From the NCBI GenBank assembly GCA_013368315.1, contig JAACJM010000298.1, positions 31,797-95,796 on the forward strand: a stretch of DNA of 64,000 nucleotides, read 5' to 3'. Shown piece after piece: positions 47,640 through 58,495 of the stretch. The stretch is from Tetrapyrgos nigripes (lineage: Eukaryota > Basidiomycota > Agaricomycetes > Agaricales > Campanellaceae). How positions within the stretch are numbered: the first letter of the stretch is position 1; every line of letters begins with the position of its first letter. The notes beneath the pieces were generated by a model. The model was not told the origin of the DNA. It searched no databases and was given only the letters and a program-made list of their open reading frames with translations. Both the position numbers and the translations under genes were made by a program.

Positions 47640-50480
47640 ACTGAACTTATTGGCAAATCACTGGCAAAATAATCGATGCAGAACCCCTGATAGACAGTGG
47701 TGCAGAAGGCATTATTATTAATAGCCGTTTTGCATGAGAAAATCGTTTAACCCTCCTTCCTATCAAAAACCTGTTCCCCATACGCAATGTCAATGGTTCT
47801 GAAAACACCATGGGATGGGTACACTATTACACTGTGCAAAAACTCTGCATCTATTCTCAGAACAAAAGATCATATCACAAAGAAATGGCCAAATTCTATG
47901 TTATGGACATCAGAGATCATGATATAATTCTCAGTACCAATTGGTTAGAAGAGCATAATCCAGAAGTTGATTGGTCATTCTCTAAAGTCGACATGGTCAG
48001 ATGTCCTGAAACATGTACCTTAGAACAACCACCTGTCCTTAACCTACGCACTAAACCCAAACCTCCCAAATCGACTGTTACCAACCTGCGAACTCATCAC
48101 AAGGACTACCAAGTTAATGGTTAGAATTGATCAGACAATTCAAGCCAATAGCACAACCAAAAGTTGTGGGCTGACATCGTTGTATCCCCATTCGATCTTT
48201 TCATCATACTCTGGGACCTACAGTAATTTTTACCAAAGATGATTACAGTTGGGAAGACACTCCTGTCATTACATCTATATTTGGTACTATTTATTTCTTC
48301 TTATCTCCGCATCCTCGGACCTTTACACCATATGACTCTTGTTCCACATGCTACACACCGGACCTTTCATTTCTCTGATACAGCTTCTTTTACAGCTTTC
48401 TTTACAGTTTTGGTTACAGCTTCCTTTACACCTTTACTTTTACATATATAAACCCTGTCCTGACACCTGGTTCCCCATCTTGACCTCTTTGTCATTGGGA
48501 CCAGGTGTGTATTCTCTTCCTCACTAGTTCTCTCACTTTTACTGATAGACCTTGTAGTTCCAGTACTTACTGCTGTCTGCTAGGTACTTTATACATTCTT
48601 TGTCGTTGGGACCAGTTCCAGTACTTACTGCTGTCTGTTAGCTTTGTGCTGTTGCTGTTATTGCTATCTAAGCAATTACCTCTTTGTGACAACTCCGAGT
48701 CATTGGGAACAAGAGGTGATGGAAAGCTTGTTAAGGAAAGAAGAGGAACACTTGATATCGGACTTAGATTTACCTGAAACACCAGATATCAATATTTGTG
48801 CTGGGTTTACCAAAGCTCAAGAGCTTGCAGAAGTGGCTCAGGAGGTAAAAAGGGATGTGCCACTCACAGATAAGATTCCATCTCAATATCATCAATTTTT
48901 ACCAGTCTTTGACAAAAAAACTTCAGAACAACTACCAAAGCATGGTGAATGGGATCATGCTATTGAACTAAAACTGGACTTCGAACCACATCCTTGCAAG
49001 ACTTATCCTCTCTCCCCTGTTGAACAAGAACTTGATAACTTCATTGACAAGAATCTGAACAAGGAATATATAAGACCGTCGAAGTCTCCTATGGCAAGTC
49101 CTTTTTTCCTCATCAAAAAGAAAGATGGAAAACTATGCCCTGTACAGGATTATCAAGCATTGAACTGAGGAACAATAAAAAATGAATACCCTTTACCAGT
49201 CATATTGGAATTGGTAGACAAACTTAAGGGGGCACAAATTTTCTCAAAAATTGATCTTCAATGGGGGTATAATAATGTGCAAATAAAAGAAGGAGATGAG
49301 TGGAAAGTGGCATTCAAGACAAATACGGGGCTTTTTGAACTGACAGTGATGTTTTTCAGTCTTATGAACTCTCCTGCAACATTCCAGGCAATGATGAACA
49401 CTCTTTTTAAGGACCTCATCAACTCGGGGAAAGTGGTTATCTACATGGATGACATCTTGATCTTCACAGAAACGGTGGAAGAGCATCAACAAATGGTCAA
49501 ACAGATACTCGCACGACTTCAGGAAAACGACCTTTATGCTAAACCAGAGAAATGCACCTTCAAGCCAGCTCAGTAGAATTCCTAGCTCTTATCATCTCTC
49601 ACAATACATTGGCAATGGATCCAGTCAAAGTCAAAGGCATTACTGAATGGCCAACTCCACAAACTGTTAAAGATGTCCAGTCATTTCTTGCATTCGGAAA
49701 TTTTTATCGCTGATTTATCCAAGATTTATCCAAAGTTGCTTGACCACTTTTTGATCTAACAAAGAAAGATGAACCTTGGAAATGGTCTGTTGATACAGAA
49801 GAAGCCTTTGAGACACTCAAAGATGCGTTCACTTCTTCACCAGTCCTTTTAATGCTGGATTATTCTAAACCTTATCGAGCTGAAGTAGACGCTTCTGACT
49901 ATGCCACAGGAGGTATTCTATTGCAGAAAGGATTAGACAACAAGTGGCACCCTATCGCTTACCTATCGAAATCCCTATCTGAAACTGAGGAAAACTACGA
50001 CATTCACAATAAAGAGTTGTTAGCAATCATACGGGCATTAGAGGCTTGGCGACATTACCTTGAAGGTGCACCACACACTATCGAGATTCTTACAGACCAC
50101 AAAAATCTGGTATACTTCACCACCTCTCAGAAACTTAGCTGATGACAAGCAAGGATGGCTTTGTTTCTTACCAGATTCAATTTCACCCTCATCCATAAAC
50201 CTGGATGTCTTAATCGAAGTGATCCTCTTTCATGACAACCAGACCATAAAGAGGGGGTAGAAGATGACAACAAGGATAGAGTGTTACTAGACCCCAGGTT
50301 CTTTAGAATTCGGGCTACAAGACTGGGAACAGTAGTTGCAGTAGGAGATCCTGAACTGAGAAAATGAATTAAAGAATATCCAAAGAAAGACACTGAAGTT
50401 GTGAGTGTTCTCAGAGTCATCTTAAACAACGGTCCACACTCACTAGTCAAGAGTTTACAGGAATGGAATGATACAAGCAG
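47640..50480 (+). pseudogene. Gypsy pol (protease-RT-RNase H), truncated before integrase
   Basis: Protease: PLIDSGAEGIIINSRF (about 47690) and DIILSTNWLEEHNPEVDW. RT: PLSPVEQELDNFIDKNL, YIRPSKSPMASPFFLIKKKD (about 49070), [42 protein letters not shown] (about 49435). RNase H: PYRAEVDASDYATGGIL, WHPIAYLSKSLSETEENYDI, ELLAIIRALEAWRHYLEG, LTDHKNLVYF. Then SQKLS**QARMALFLTRF and HKPGCLNRSDPLS. In-frame TGA codons lie at 47735, 49166, 49711, 49741, 50140, 50143, 50233 and 50365. A frame change occurs at about 49573 and a 570-bp foreign block at about 48130-48720. No integrase follows; homology fades near 50480. Confidence 0.88.
48480..48712 (+). repeat. Repeat with gttgggaccaggtg motifs, copy 1
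   Basis: cattgggaccaggtgtgtatt, ttccagtacttactgctgtct (twice), gttgggaccagttccagtac and ctaagcaattacctctttgtg lie in this order. The block separates the protease and RT segments of the Gypsy pol, so it is part of an insertion. The inverted partner is at 50640-50880. Confidence 0.75.
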
Positions 50481-50639
50481 GATCTACAGTACATTCAATG
50501 GGAATTAACATGGAGGTGATACAACCAATAGTCGTATACCCCTAGAAAAATCGCGATGATAATAAAACATATTCACTTGAACCTGGTTTGACGGAGTCTA
50601 TCCATGTAAGACTCCTCAATCAGTACTAGTAAAAGAATG

Positions 50640-50885
50640 GAGCTGTGTGTCACAAAGAGGTGAGCGCTTAGATAGTGATAACGAGGAGCTACAGGCTCGA
50701 CTCGACTAACGGACAGCAGTAAGTACTGGAACTGGTCCCAACAACAAAGAATGTATTAAATACCTAACAGACAGCAGTAAGTACTGGAACTACAGTGCCC
50801 ATCAGTAAAGGTGGAAGAATTAATGAAAAGGGGAATACACACCTGGTCCCAACGACGAAGAGGTCACCTCAGGCACCCCCTGGGA
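50640..50885 (-). repeat. Inverted copy 2 of the gttgggaccaggtg repeat
   Basis: Reverse complement of 48480-48712 with moderate divergence: cacaaagaggtgagcgctta, gacagcagtaagtactgga (twice) and acacctggtcccaacgacga. The two copies bracket the RT-RNase H segment in opposite orientation. An isolated motif (acctggtcccaacga) also occurs at 13660. Confidence 0.75.
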
Positions 50886-51105
50886 GCTACCTCCTTAGGC
50901 TGTACTCTCTCTGTACAGATTTCAGCCTTAAGGTAGGTAAATACCTGGGAGGCTCCCTGGCTGTAGGGAGCTACCCACACTCCCTGGGAGCCTCCTGGTA
51001 TTGTGTGTCTAGGCTCCCATAAACCCTAGATTGTGTATGCTGGGAGCTCCCAATGTCCTGAGGGAGGTACCACCTCCTGTCACTCTGTCACAGGGTGTCC
51101 GGGGT
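50886..51105. repeat. GGGAGCTACC-rich block
   Basis: gggagctacc, gggaggctccc, gggagcctcc and gggagctccc recur. The complementary word ggtagctccc dominates the minisatellite at 51704-52170, so these may be opposing subterminal repeats of one element. Confidence 0.5.
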
Positions 51106-51455
51106 CTTTTTTTCTCAAAAATGCGGTTTTTCTGCTTTTTAGATTGTTATTTTAGACTCTTTCATTTCACCTTAGAATCAATACAATTATGCTACCAAAT
51201 TCAAGTTCTTGTGAACCTCCATTTCACCTTAGAATTACTACAATTATGCCACCAAATTCAAGTGCTTGTGGATCAGCCTTGCCATGTACTTGTTCTTATT
51301 GCAACTGTTAAAATACAAAAAAAGCGGGGGAAAAGAATGAAAATAATGCTTGACATTGTATTGGTATGCTGTTTTTTTTTTTTGCTTTCTAGATTGTTAT
51401 TTGTACTCTTCCATTTCACTTTAGACTTGATACAATAATGCCAACTAATTCTTAG
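51106..51455. repeat. Direct repeats (catttcaccttagaat units)
   Basis: catttcaccttagaatcaatacaattatgctaccaaattcaag (about 51166) is repeated head-to-tail at about 51221 and, more diverged, at about 51412, each of the outer copies preceded by the same tctagattgttat-like string. Non-coding. Confidence 0.65.
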
Positions 51456-51703
51456 TGGTGGGGTGGATGAATAAAAATACAGCAGACGTATTTAACTCCG
51501 TAAGTTACTCAAAATAGACCAGATGACCACTATATGTCAACTGGAAAAAATACACTGAATCTGGGTTTGTATGTCTGGCCATATTGGAATGCGGCAATGG
51601 AAAGTAAGACCTAAAATTAAATATTAAGGAATCTTAGAGGAATGAACGCCATAACGTAGGATTAAACTATGTATGTGAGACTCCCTGGTGGCTCCAACTG
51701 GTA

Positions 51704-52170
51704 GCCCCCAATTCCAGTTTGGTACCTTCCATACACATCCTCGCAGCCTGTGGTAGCTCCCAACTCCAATCTGGTAGCTTCCATATACTCCTTCGCAGCC
51801 TGTGGTAGCTCCCAGCTCCAGTGTGGTAGATCCCATAGACTCCCTCGCGGGGTGTGGTAGCTACCCACTTCTCTCTGGTAGTTCCCATAGACTCCCTCGC
51901 GGCCTTTGGGAGCTACCAACTCCAGTCTGGTAGCTCCCGTTATCTTCTCGCAGCCCTTGGTAGCTCCCGATCCCTGTCTGGTAGCTCCCAACCTCTTTCT
52001 CGTAACCTCTGGTAGCTACCACTCAACAGTGCGGTAGCTCCCGCACTCCTTATCAGAGCCTCTGGTAGCTCCCGATCCCAGTCTGGTAGCTACCATTCTC
52101 TTCCTCGAAGCCCTCGGTAGCTCCCAGTCCCAGTCTGGTAGCTCCCAGCCTCTTTCTCGCAGCCCTCCTG
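51704..52170. repeat. Minisatellite, about nine 52-bp units
   Basis: Each unit has two ggtagctccc-like halves, for example ggtagctcccaactcca then tctggtagcttcc, then a cctcgcagcc joint. Units begin near 51704, 51756, 51808, 51860, 51912, 51962, 52014, 52067 and 52119. Minus-strand frames reading SYQTGVGSYH are by-products. Confidence 0.85.
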
Positions 52171-52365
52171 CACTCCTTATTAGAGTCTCTGTTAGCACTT
52201 GGAGAGCGATCATTGAGTACTTGTATATTATGTCCTGAGAGTCGAGTACGCAAGTTCAACATTTCATATACAAGAAAGACTTTTGAATAAACCATTTTCA
52301 TACAACAAAACCACATAAGACAGACTAAAATACACGGTTGCTAATTGTACAAGACACTCCACTTC

Positions 52366-55300
52366 CTAGTTTTGCTTCTGCTTCCCCTTCCCCTTTCCCA
52401 TCCCTGGGTGGAACTGCGTGAAGTTGATACTGCGTATTTTTTTGGACTTGGGCGACGGTTCTTCAGAGTCGCCATCTTCCTCTCTTTGACATTTGCCTGT
52501 CGGTGGAACATGCGGAAGGGCTTTTGCCGGGCGATATAGTCTGGGAAGGCCTTGGACATAGGCCGTCGGATTGGCTTCGAGATCGGCCACGCGAATGGGT
52601 ACCATGACGTACTCCGAAGTGTCACCAGCAGCAGAAAACCCCATCCTCATCAACTACAGGCGAAATCGGACGGGAAAGACCTCGCTGGTGAGTATGTTTC
52701 CTCGTGTGAAGCCTATGGGGCATAGGGAGATCACCGCTCGTTGTCAAACAATGTCCTCGAGTTGCTTGGACCTGCAATGTGCCTAGGGGAGCCTTCTTCG
52801 TACCACTCGTCTCTGTCAACGTCCTGATCTTCTCCATCACTCGATTGCAAGTGTCGTTCTTGATGACCGGCACCAATGAACCGTCCATGAACTTTCGTCG
52901 TAGGTTCCCGGAGAACTGGTGAGGATAGAGGACTGGGGTCAGGGTGCTGGCGCAGCTGGCTGTCAGCAGAGGGGCTAAAATGCATAGTAAGATGATGGGG
53001 GGGTGAAGGATACTCTTCGGGCTGTTCTTCTACATCCTTACTGACCTCCTCATGGGTTCATCTTCTTCATTCTCCTCGTTGTCGCTAGCTGCAGATTGGC
53101 TCATTTTCTTCGCATTGCGCTTCTTGGTCTTCTTGGGTTTGCCGGGACCGCTGTTGCTGTCTGAGGTTTCAAGAGTCCACTTTCCTGACTGTCAGACAGC
53201 GACTTTCTTGGCCCCGTTGGTCGACATCACTAGCGCGACGTTGCCTTGTTCCGCTTTCGGCAGTCTCTTCTCATCTGATAACGACATCGTCAATCTTTGT
53301 TGGAGTCTTAAAAAATCCTGAGAACGTACCGTCAGTCCAAGACACCACTCGCAAGGCCTTCCTGGAGATGATCTCGGGAGGAGTATCATCGTGTACCCCA
53401 TTCTTCCAAGCCTCTTTCAGCCAGAGGAGTTCATCGATTCTTGCTTTTGTGAGAGAAGTCGGAGTTTGGGTTTTCTTGACGGCATCGTTGACCCCACCTG
53501 CTCCAGGGACCTTCACGCCGTCATCCCAGTTGACGATACGCAGTTGGTGTTTGTAAGCAAAATCGGCCCAGCCTCTCCACGGGAAAACCTTGACCACACG
53601 AGATTCTGAGCTCGTCTAGAAGATATCAATAGCATTAGAGTTCTGTAGAGACAGCGAAGCTGCATGACCACTCACTGATATCTCCCTTAAGCATAAGAGA
53701 CAAAAACGCACGCTCGCTGTCACGATCAGTGACCTTTGAGGCAGCTGAAGCCATTTGTCGGACGGTCTCGCTGACATTTGACGCGAAGGCGACTCTAATA
53801 TGCTCGCAACCCATCAGGACCTCCAGATCATGGAGCTGAGCCCTGATCTGGGTTGCATTATTCTCCCTCAAACCCTTGTATTCCTCTCCATGGCTGAACA
53901 TGACGCTGTGCTTCCCTTTCGGGTCAACAACGTAGCCAACGACCCAGAGTCCACGGTTCAGATAAGCTTGCCTTGCCTACCGGACATCGTCAGGTTTAAA
54001 GACTGGCGGGAGGAAGACATGTAGACGTACCATATTCGCCATCGTCTGGGCAATTGATTTGATCGCCCCTTTCATCGGTCCTTGTTTCATCTGCCCTTGA
54101 GAGTTGTATTTGTTTCGATACCAGGTCCTAAGCCAGGCGAGCGTCGCCATACTTCTTGGGGTCGCTCCAGTCGGGTCCAAGAGTCTTTTTCCGCTCCTCT
54201 GACCATTTCTGAGCCAGGAAAAATGCAGGGTTTTCTGAAAAGATTCACGTTTAAACGATCAGTGGAAACAAAATAGAAGCAACAAGGACTTACGGTCGCT
54301 AGGGATGTCACCATGATTGCCATTTTCCGCTGTCCACCACTTTTCATACATATTGAACCAGTTTGGATCCCGGGAGGCAATCACACTGTCCCCAATAGCG
54401 CGATATGCTGCCTCTACCAAGATACCCTCCACCTCGCAAACCTCTTTGACTGAGGCTTCATATGTTGACCTGTGAGCGTAAAGCTTTGCCATTACCGCCG
54501 CAGGTATTGGGCCTTGTTTCCGTTGCTCACTGGACTGGTCGTCTTCTTCGTCTTCCACCTCGTCACCATCAGCTGCAGTGACGAAGTCAACAGCTGTGTC
54601 AGAATTGCCCTCGTCAGTCGTCTTCTCCTTCTCCTTCCCCTTGCCCTTGGGTTTTCTACCCTTTCCTTGTCCTGTCATCACTGGCCGTTCTACCTCTTCT
54701 TCGCCTTTCTTCCCAGATGCTTGTTTAGTCACCGGGTGTTCATCCTCTTCTTCGTCTTTCTTCCCGGATGCGAAATCTCCTTTAGCCTCGTCTCTCATGC
54801 GTTTGAGCACAGCTTTCCTGGTACGCATCCTGCCCATATTGATCTTTGTCGCCTTCTCGATGGTTTTGCCATAATCATCACCATCGTCGCTACCGTCGTC
54901 GTCGGTGACATCATCGTTCTCCAACTCATCGTCTACTATGTCGTTTGCCTCCTGCTTGCCTGTAGATTCCCCAGAAGTGTTGCGTTTATGACCATTCTCA
55001 TCAGCAGACAGAGTCGCTGAACGAGACACTGTGGTGGAGTTGATAGAGCAAGAAAGAGTTTGTGACGTTGTCGTTGACCGGTGCTCATGTAAAGTAGGCA
55101 GATAGGCCATTAAACGCCTAACACCGGCATCATGCTCCTCGTCTGGCTCTACTGTCGCCTGGTCAATGGCTTTGACCCATTCCAGAGGCAACTCAGTCGC
55201 TGCTGACTTGAAATTGTCGAAGAGCTGCTCAGTGATCGCAGACACACTGGCCAAGGATTCCACGGCGTAAATCTTGAGTAGTCGTATAGCTTCGTCGACG

Positions 55301-55385
55301 CCCTCGGGAGTGAAGCCTGTGGGGCAGCCAATTACAAGCGATTCAAAAACAAACCTGAATATACTCGCTCACCTTCGCCATTCAT
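52366..55385 (-). pseudogene. Uncharacterised multi-exon protein, 3' part broken
   Basis: I do not recognise the family. Proposed exons (minus): 55385-55373 (MNGEG), 55316-54294 (FTPEGVDEAIRLLKIYAVES; acidic/Lys-rich middle; PIPAAVMAKLYAHRSTYEAS; SRDPNWFNMYEKWWT), 54234-54031 (NPAFFLAQKW, WLRTWYRNKYNSQGQMKQGP), 53976-53676 (AYLNRGLWVVGYVVDPKGKH, AFASNVSETVRQMA), 53605-53330 (VVKVFPWRGWADFAYKHQLR, SKALRVVSWTD region), then from about 53297 EKRLPKAEQGNVALVMS. The phases of all these junctions agree. A TGA at 53194-53192 follows KKVAV, yet coding-like sequence continues in phase (SGKWTLETSDSN, KPKKTKKRNAKK), then a frame change near 53050 and a last segment ending at 52366 with a Lys-rich tail. 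The 5' exons look well kept; the end is decayed. Confidence 0.55.
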
Positions 55386-55858
55386 GGTCTCCTCTCGCTG
55401 GGAGAGTTTGTCGACTGTGGAGCTGCTGAAGCCAGTCCTGGAGAACTTTTGAGTCCAGTCTCGCTCTCGTCTTTGTCAACGACACCAGGGGATTCCGTAG
55501 TCGGGGAGGTTTTGGCCTTTGGTGACTGCTGATGAACCGGGGTGGACTCGTCTGGCTGTCCACCTTCTTGGTTGACGTGTTGTGGTGACTCCTCGGGAAC
55601 AGGAGTGTTCTCGTTGGCTGGGGACTTGTCTTCTGCTTGCCTATTATCTCCATCAAGGTGGTGCAGAGGTGCGGAAGGCTTCAGCTCTGCTGAAGGTCCC
55701 TCATCCATTTCCACGCCTTCATCCTCTCCAGCAGATACTGGCGTCTTGGCCTGACCGCATCTGGTTCTAGGTTGGGGTGGTTTTGAGGTGTTGCGTCCTT
55801 TGGCTCTTCCAGGAAGAGGAGGAGGAGCATCAGCAGTGCCGTTAGAGCGAAGACGCAT
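55382..55858 (-). CDS. Pro/Ser/Glu-rich leader ORF, probably 5' part of the gene at 52.4-55.4 kb
   Basis: From ATG 55858 (MRLRSNGTADAPPPLPGRAK) the frame is open for 158 codons, disordered and acidic, rich in Pro-Glu-Ser. It overlaps the proposed MNGEG exon in a different phase (…PSERRP then stop). Either the two are one gene with an intron or frameshift near 55440 that I cannot place, or this is a separate short gene. No known domain. Confidence 0.4.
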   Translation of the reverse strand: MRLRSNGTADAPPPLPGRAKGRNTSKPPQPRTRCGQAKTPVSAGEDEGVEMDEGPSAELKPSAPLHHLDGDNRQAEDKSPANENTPVPEESPQHVNQEGGQPDESTPVHQQSPKAKTSPTTESPGVVDKDESETGLKSSPGLASAAPQSTNSPSERRP

Positions 55859-56211
55859 CGGTATGGTCTGCAGACAAGGAGTAGTTCTTGAGTAAGGAGG
55901 TGGAACTTGGTTTAAGTTGGAACAACTTACGAATTTGGTAGACTCCCTGAAAAAATTTGGAACTCCCAGGAAAAAGGTGGTTGACAACTCTTGGACAAAG
56001 AACCAGGTGATACATCGACAATAGATCTATCCAGGTATACAAAATGTAATCATTGTTTCCCTAACTTGTCCTGGGAAAGACGAGGCACAATTACAATTTA
56101 GGGCCCGCTGTCCTATGTACTCGATTTGGTCATTTCGTTTAATATGTATCGTACCATGACACAGCTGATAATAAAAGTCCCAATCCTGCTCAGACTCAAC
56201 CATACCCTGAA

Positions 56212-56882
56212 ATGCCCCTGAACCGACGCATCACCACTGTTGCCCATTCCTACAAACTGTCCCGATACCACATCCCTACTCACGATTTCCTCCAACTCGC
56301 CATGCAGCCTCCTCGAGCTCCAACCTATTTAATCCCCAGGGACGAGGCGTTGCAAGCTCGGTTCATGATCTGCTGCGAAATTAATCCCAACATCATCACC
56401 GAGCTCACGATTTGTCCCAATGGACCAGTAGGGGATCAATACCATGATGTCGATATCAATGGACAAGGCATGCTTGACATCCACTGTGCTCACTGCGACG
56501 TTGCTTCCCGATGCGCCTTCATGTCTCCATACAAGCAGCTGCTCCTTCGGGCGGCATTTGAGGAATGGCAGCAGTACACTAACACCAGGAATGAGCGGGA
56601 GGGTCGGTTAAACCATCTGAGGGGCAATCTGGACGAAGGTGAGCGCTAGAATCTCTGGAGAGACACAATATCACTTACCCTGTACCAGACAGCTTGCGTG
56701 CGCGTCATCGTCTTCAATCTATGGTGAGAGACTGGGAAGCCAAAGCTAGTGAGTCCTTCAGTTCTATCTAAACTTGTAAACTTGCTTACCCACCAATCTT
56801 AGGACAAGCACGTCTTCGTTGGCTGCAGAGATCGTTGATGAGAGGAACTGGTGCACGAAGGGATCCCATAATAATTGAGTGA
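56212..56882 (+). CDS. Small three-exon gene, uncharacterised
   Basis: Exons 56212-56638, 56689-56748 and 56803-56882 give one continuous protein of about 188 residues with clean gtgagc/gtgagt donors and cag/tag acceptors. It starts MPLNRRITTVAHSYK, has a Cys/His-containing centre (CCEINPNIITELTICPNG, then IHCAHCDVASRCAFMS) and a basic helical C-terminus (RHRLQSMVRDWEAKA, RWLQRSLMRGTGARRD). The CxxC pair and preceding Cys residues could bind a metal, which is inference. Start is the first ATG of the open frame; the upstream 220 bp is shared with the divergent minus-strand gene. Intact and probably expressed. Confidence 0.6.
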
Positions 56883-57765
56883 TGGACGTGGAGGGAAGGG
56901 CAAACAATGTACATACCTGTCATGTAATAATACTGAGATCAACTTCATTCAAGACTGGGGCATAGGTAGTTTACCGTCGTTGCAGACGACACTCTGAGTT
57001 CCTCGAGGCTCTTTGCCGAGGTTAGTTTAACGTCATTACGGACGCTATGCCAAATAAACAAACGTGTCGCGTCAGATCACGTGAAAACAGAGGCGCCTTG
57101 GGCTATGCTAGACTGACTCTTGGCCACATACATGGCTCTTTGAGACGCTCTCATAATTGATACAATGTATAATATATTCATAGGACCTACTTGATACAGT
57201 ACAGGCAGAACTAAATACAATGTCTGGGTAAAGAAGATAAAAACCCAACAACTGCGCGCTCGCAGCAGCTTTCTCTTGGAGTGAACATCAGTGAAGCTAC
57301 AATGCTCAGTGAGCAGGCGTGATACTGGAAACTCGACACTGGGACTGCTTACCGTGTCATAAAAAAACCCTGGAGAACTAACTGGTGAGGACGATGTGAC
57401 AGCGAGTAAAACCGGTCAACCCGTCAAAGATGTCCGACACTCTGAGAGCTGTTCCGAACATTAGGTCAACCAGTGGTCAATGAGGGAGGAAGAGATACTC
57501 ACCGGCTCCTATGAACTCCAGCTGCTCTAGAGGACATGAGGAGGATGCCGCAGCTCAATGTCGTAGACAATGAAGTGAGCTAGAGAGAGGTGTGAGGGCG
57601 TCATCCATCACAGGGACCACGGGATACTCACCACATAGACTCTAGCTGGCAGTGACATGAACAGGCTGATGTACCTTGACGACGATCTAAGTGTAGATGC
57701 GCCTGCCAGACGTACACATGAAGAGGATGATGGGTAGAGTCTGCGTCGGTCAGACTAAGCCTGCA
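56883..57765. other. No recognisable gene
   Basis: No frame above 60 codons. Contains many gtgag/ctcac words and short GC-rich stems (for example cgtcgttgcagacgac). Possibly untranslated or non-coding transcript sequence; nothing definite. Confidence 0.35.
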
Positions 57766-58062
57766 GGCCAGCTCGTCAACGATAGCAACAGATAAAAGAT
57801 GATGAAACGGGGACTTACAAGATGGCTATGAACACTGCAAACCTTAGCATTAACAGAGGGGATGAAGAACTTCACAAGTCACCGTTGCAGACGATGAGAC
57901 CTGTGACTTGAAGACCAGTTAGCTCGTCAACGGTAGCCACAGACGAAAGAGGATGGGGATGTACCAGATGGCCATGGGCACCGTCAACCTTACCATGGAC
58001 GACAGAGGGAGATGGAGAAGGTTTGAGGCCACCGTCCCAGACAGTGATGAGAGTTGTGGAGA
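57766..58062. repeat. Imperfect ~147-bp tandem repeat x 2
   Basis: gctcgtcaacgatagcaaca...aagatggctatg...agaggggatgaagaac...caccgttgcagacgatgag is followed by gctcgtcaacggtagccaca...cagatggccatg...agagggagatggagaag...caccgtcccagacagtgatgag. Roughly 75% alike. Confidence 0.65.
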
Positions 58063-58074
58063 GAACAAGAAAGG

Positions 58075-58270
58075 CTGACAAAGCTGGCAACGCGTGTACT
58101 GTATAGTTCCCAACGGAAAGAAATCTTCACACTTTGGGCGCTTAAGGGCGCTAAAGGACCTAAACGCTTGGAAACGCTTGGTCATAGCTTTAGCGCCCTT
58201 AAGCGCCCAAAAGTGTGAAGATTTCTTTCCGTCGGGAACCATACAGTACACGCGTCGCCAGCTTTGTCAG
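58075..58270. other. Near-perfect 82-bp inverted repeat (long hairpin)
   Basis: Left arm 58075-58156 starts ctgacaaagctggcaacgcg and ends gggcgctaaag; right arm 58188-58270 is its reverse complement with three mismatches and one extra base. The loop is 31 bp. The transcript could fold into an almost continuous duplex of about 80 bp. It could be a MITE, but no target duplication separates from the arms; alternatively it is a hairpin-RNA source or an inverted local duplication. It lies about 225 bp upstream of the KOW-protein start. Confidence 0.85.
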
Positions 58271-58495
58271 GTTTTCCATCTTGTCTCAAGCGTTCAAGTC
58301 CCTCCACTGCCTATGCCTCCTCCTCCTCCTCCTCGTGAGTATGACGTAGTATAGATAGTGCTAGAATGAGAATAGAATGTTTTCCACCTGCCCAAACGCT
58401 GGTGAAGTTGTCCATTGACAACAATATTATTTTATAGTCTTCTGTAGTTGAAAAAATCCTAAACGTTATGCTGACGGTTCATGCTGGCAGGCCCT

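Noticed and set aside
6461..50367. TGA recoded as Arg or Trp (alternative genetic code or selenocysteine)
   Set aside because: Apparently intact genes here end at TGA (for example 56880-56882 and 62108-62110), and the TGA-broken frames also carry frameshifts and deletions. Mutation is the simpler explanation.
51624..52316. Minus-strand ORFs with SYQTGVGSYH repeats
   Set aside because: Encoded by the 52-bp minisatellite in several phases at once; low complexity and no start or splice context.
54472..55020. 182-codon plus-strand hydrophobic ORF that looks like a membrane protein
   Set aside because: It is antisense to an acidic/Lys-rich exon (54294-55316) whose splice phases all agree; Glu/Asp/Lys codons read as Leu/Phe/Val/Ser on the other strand.
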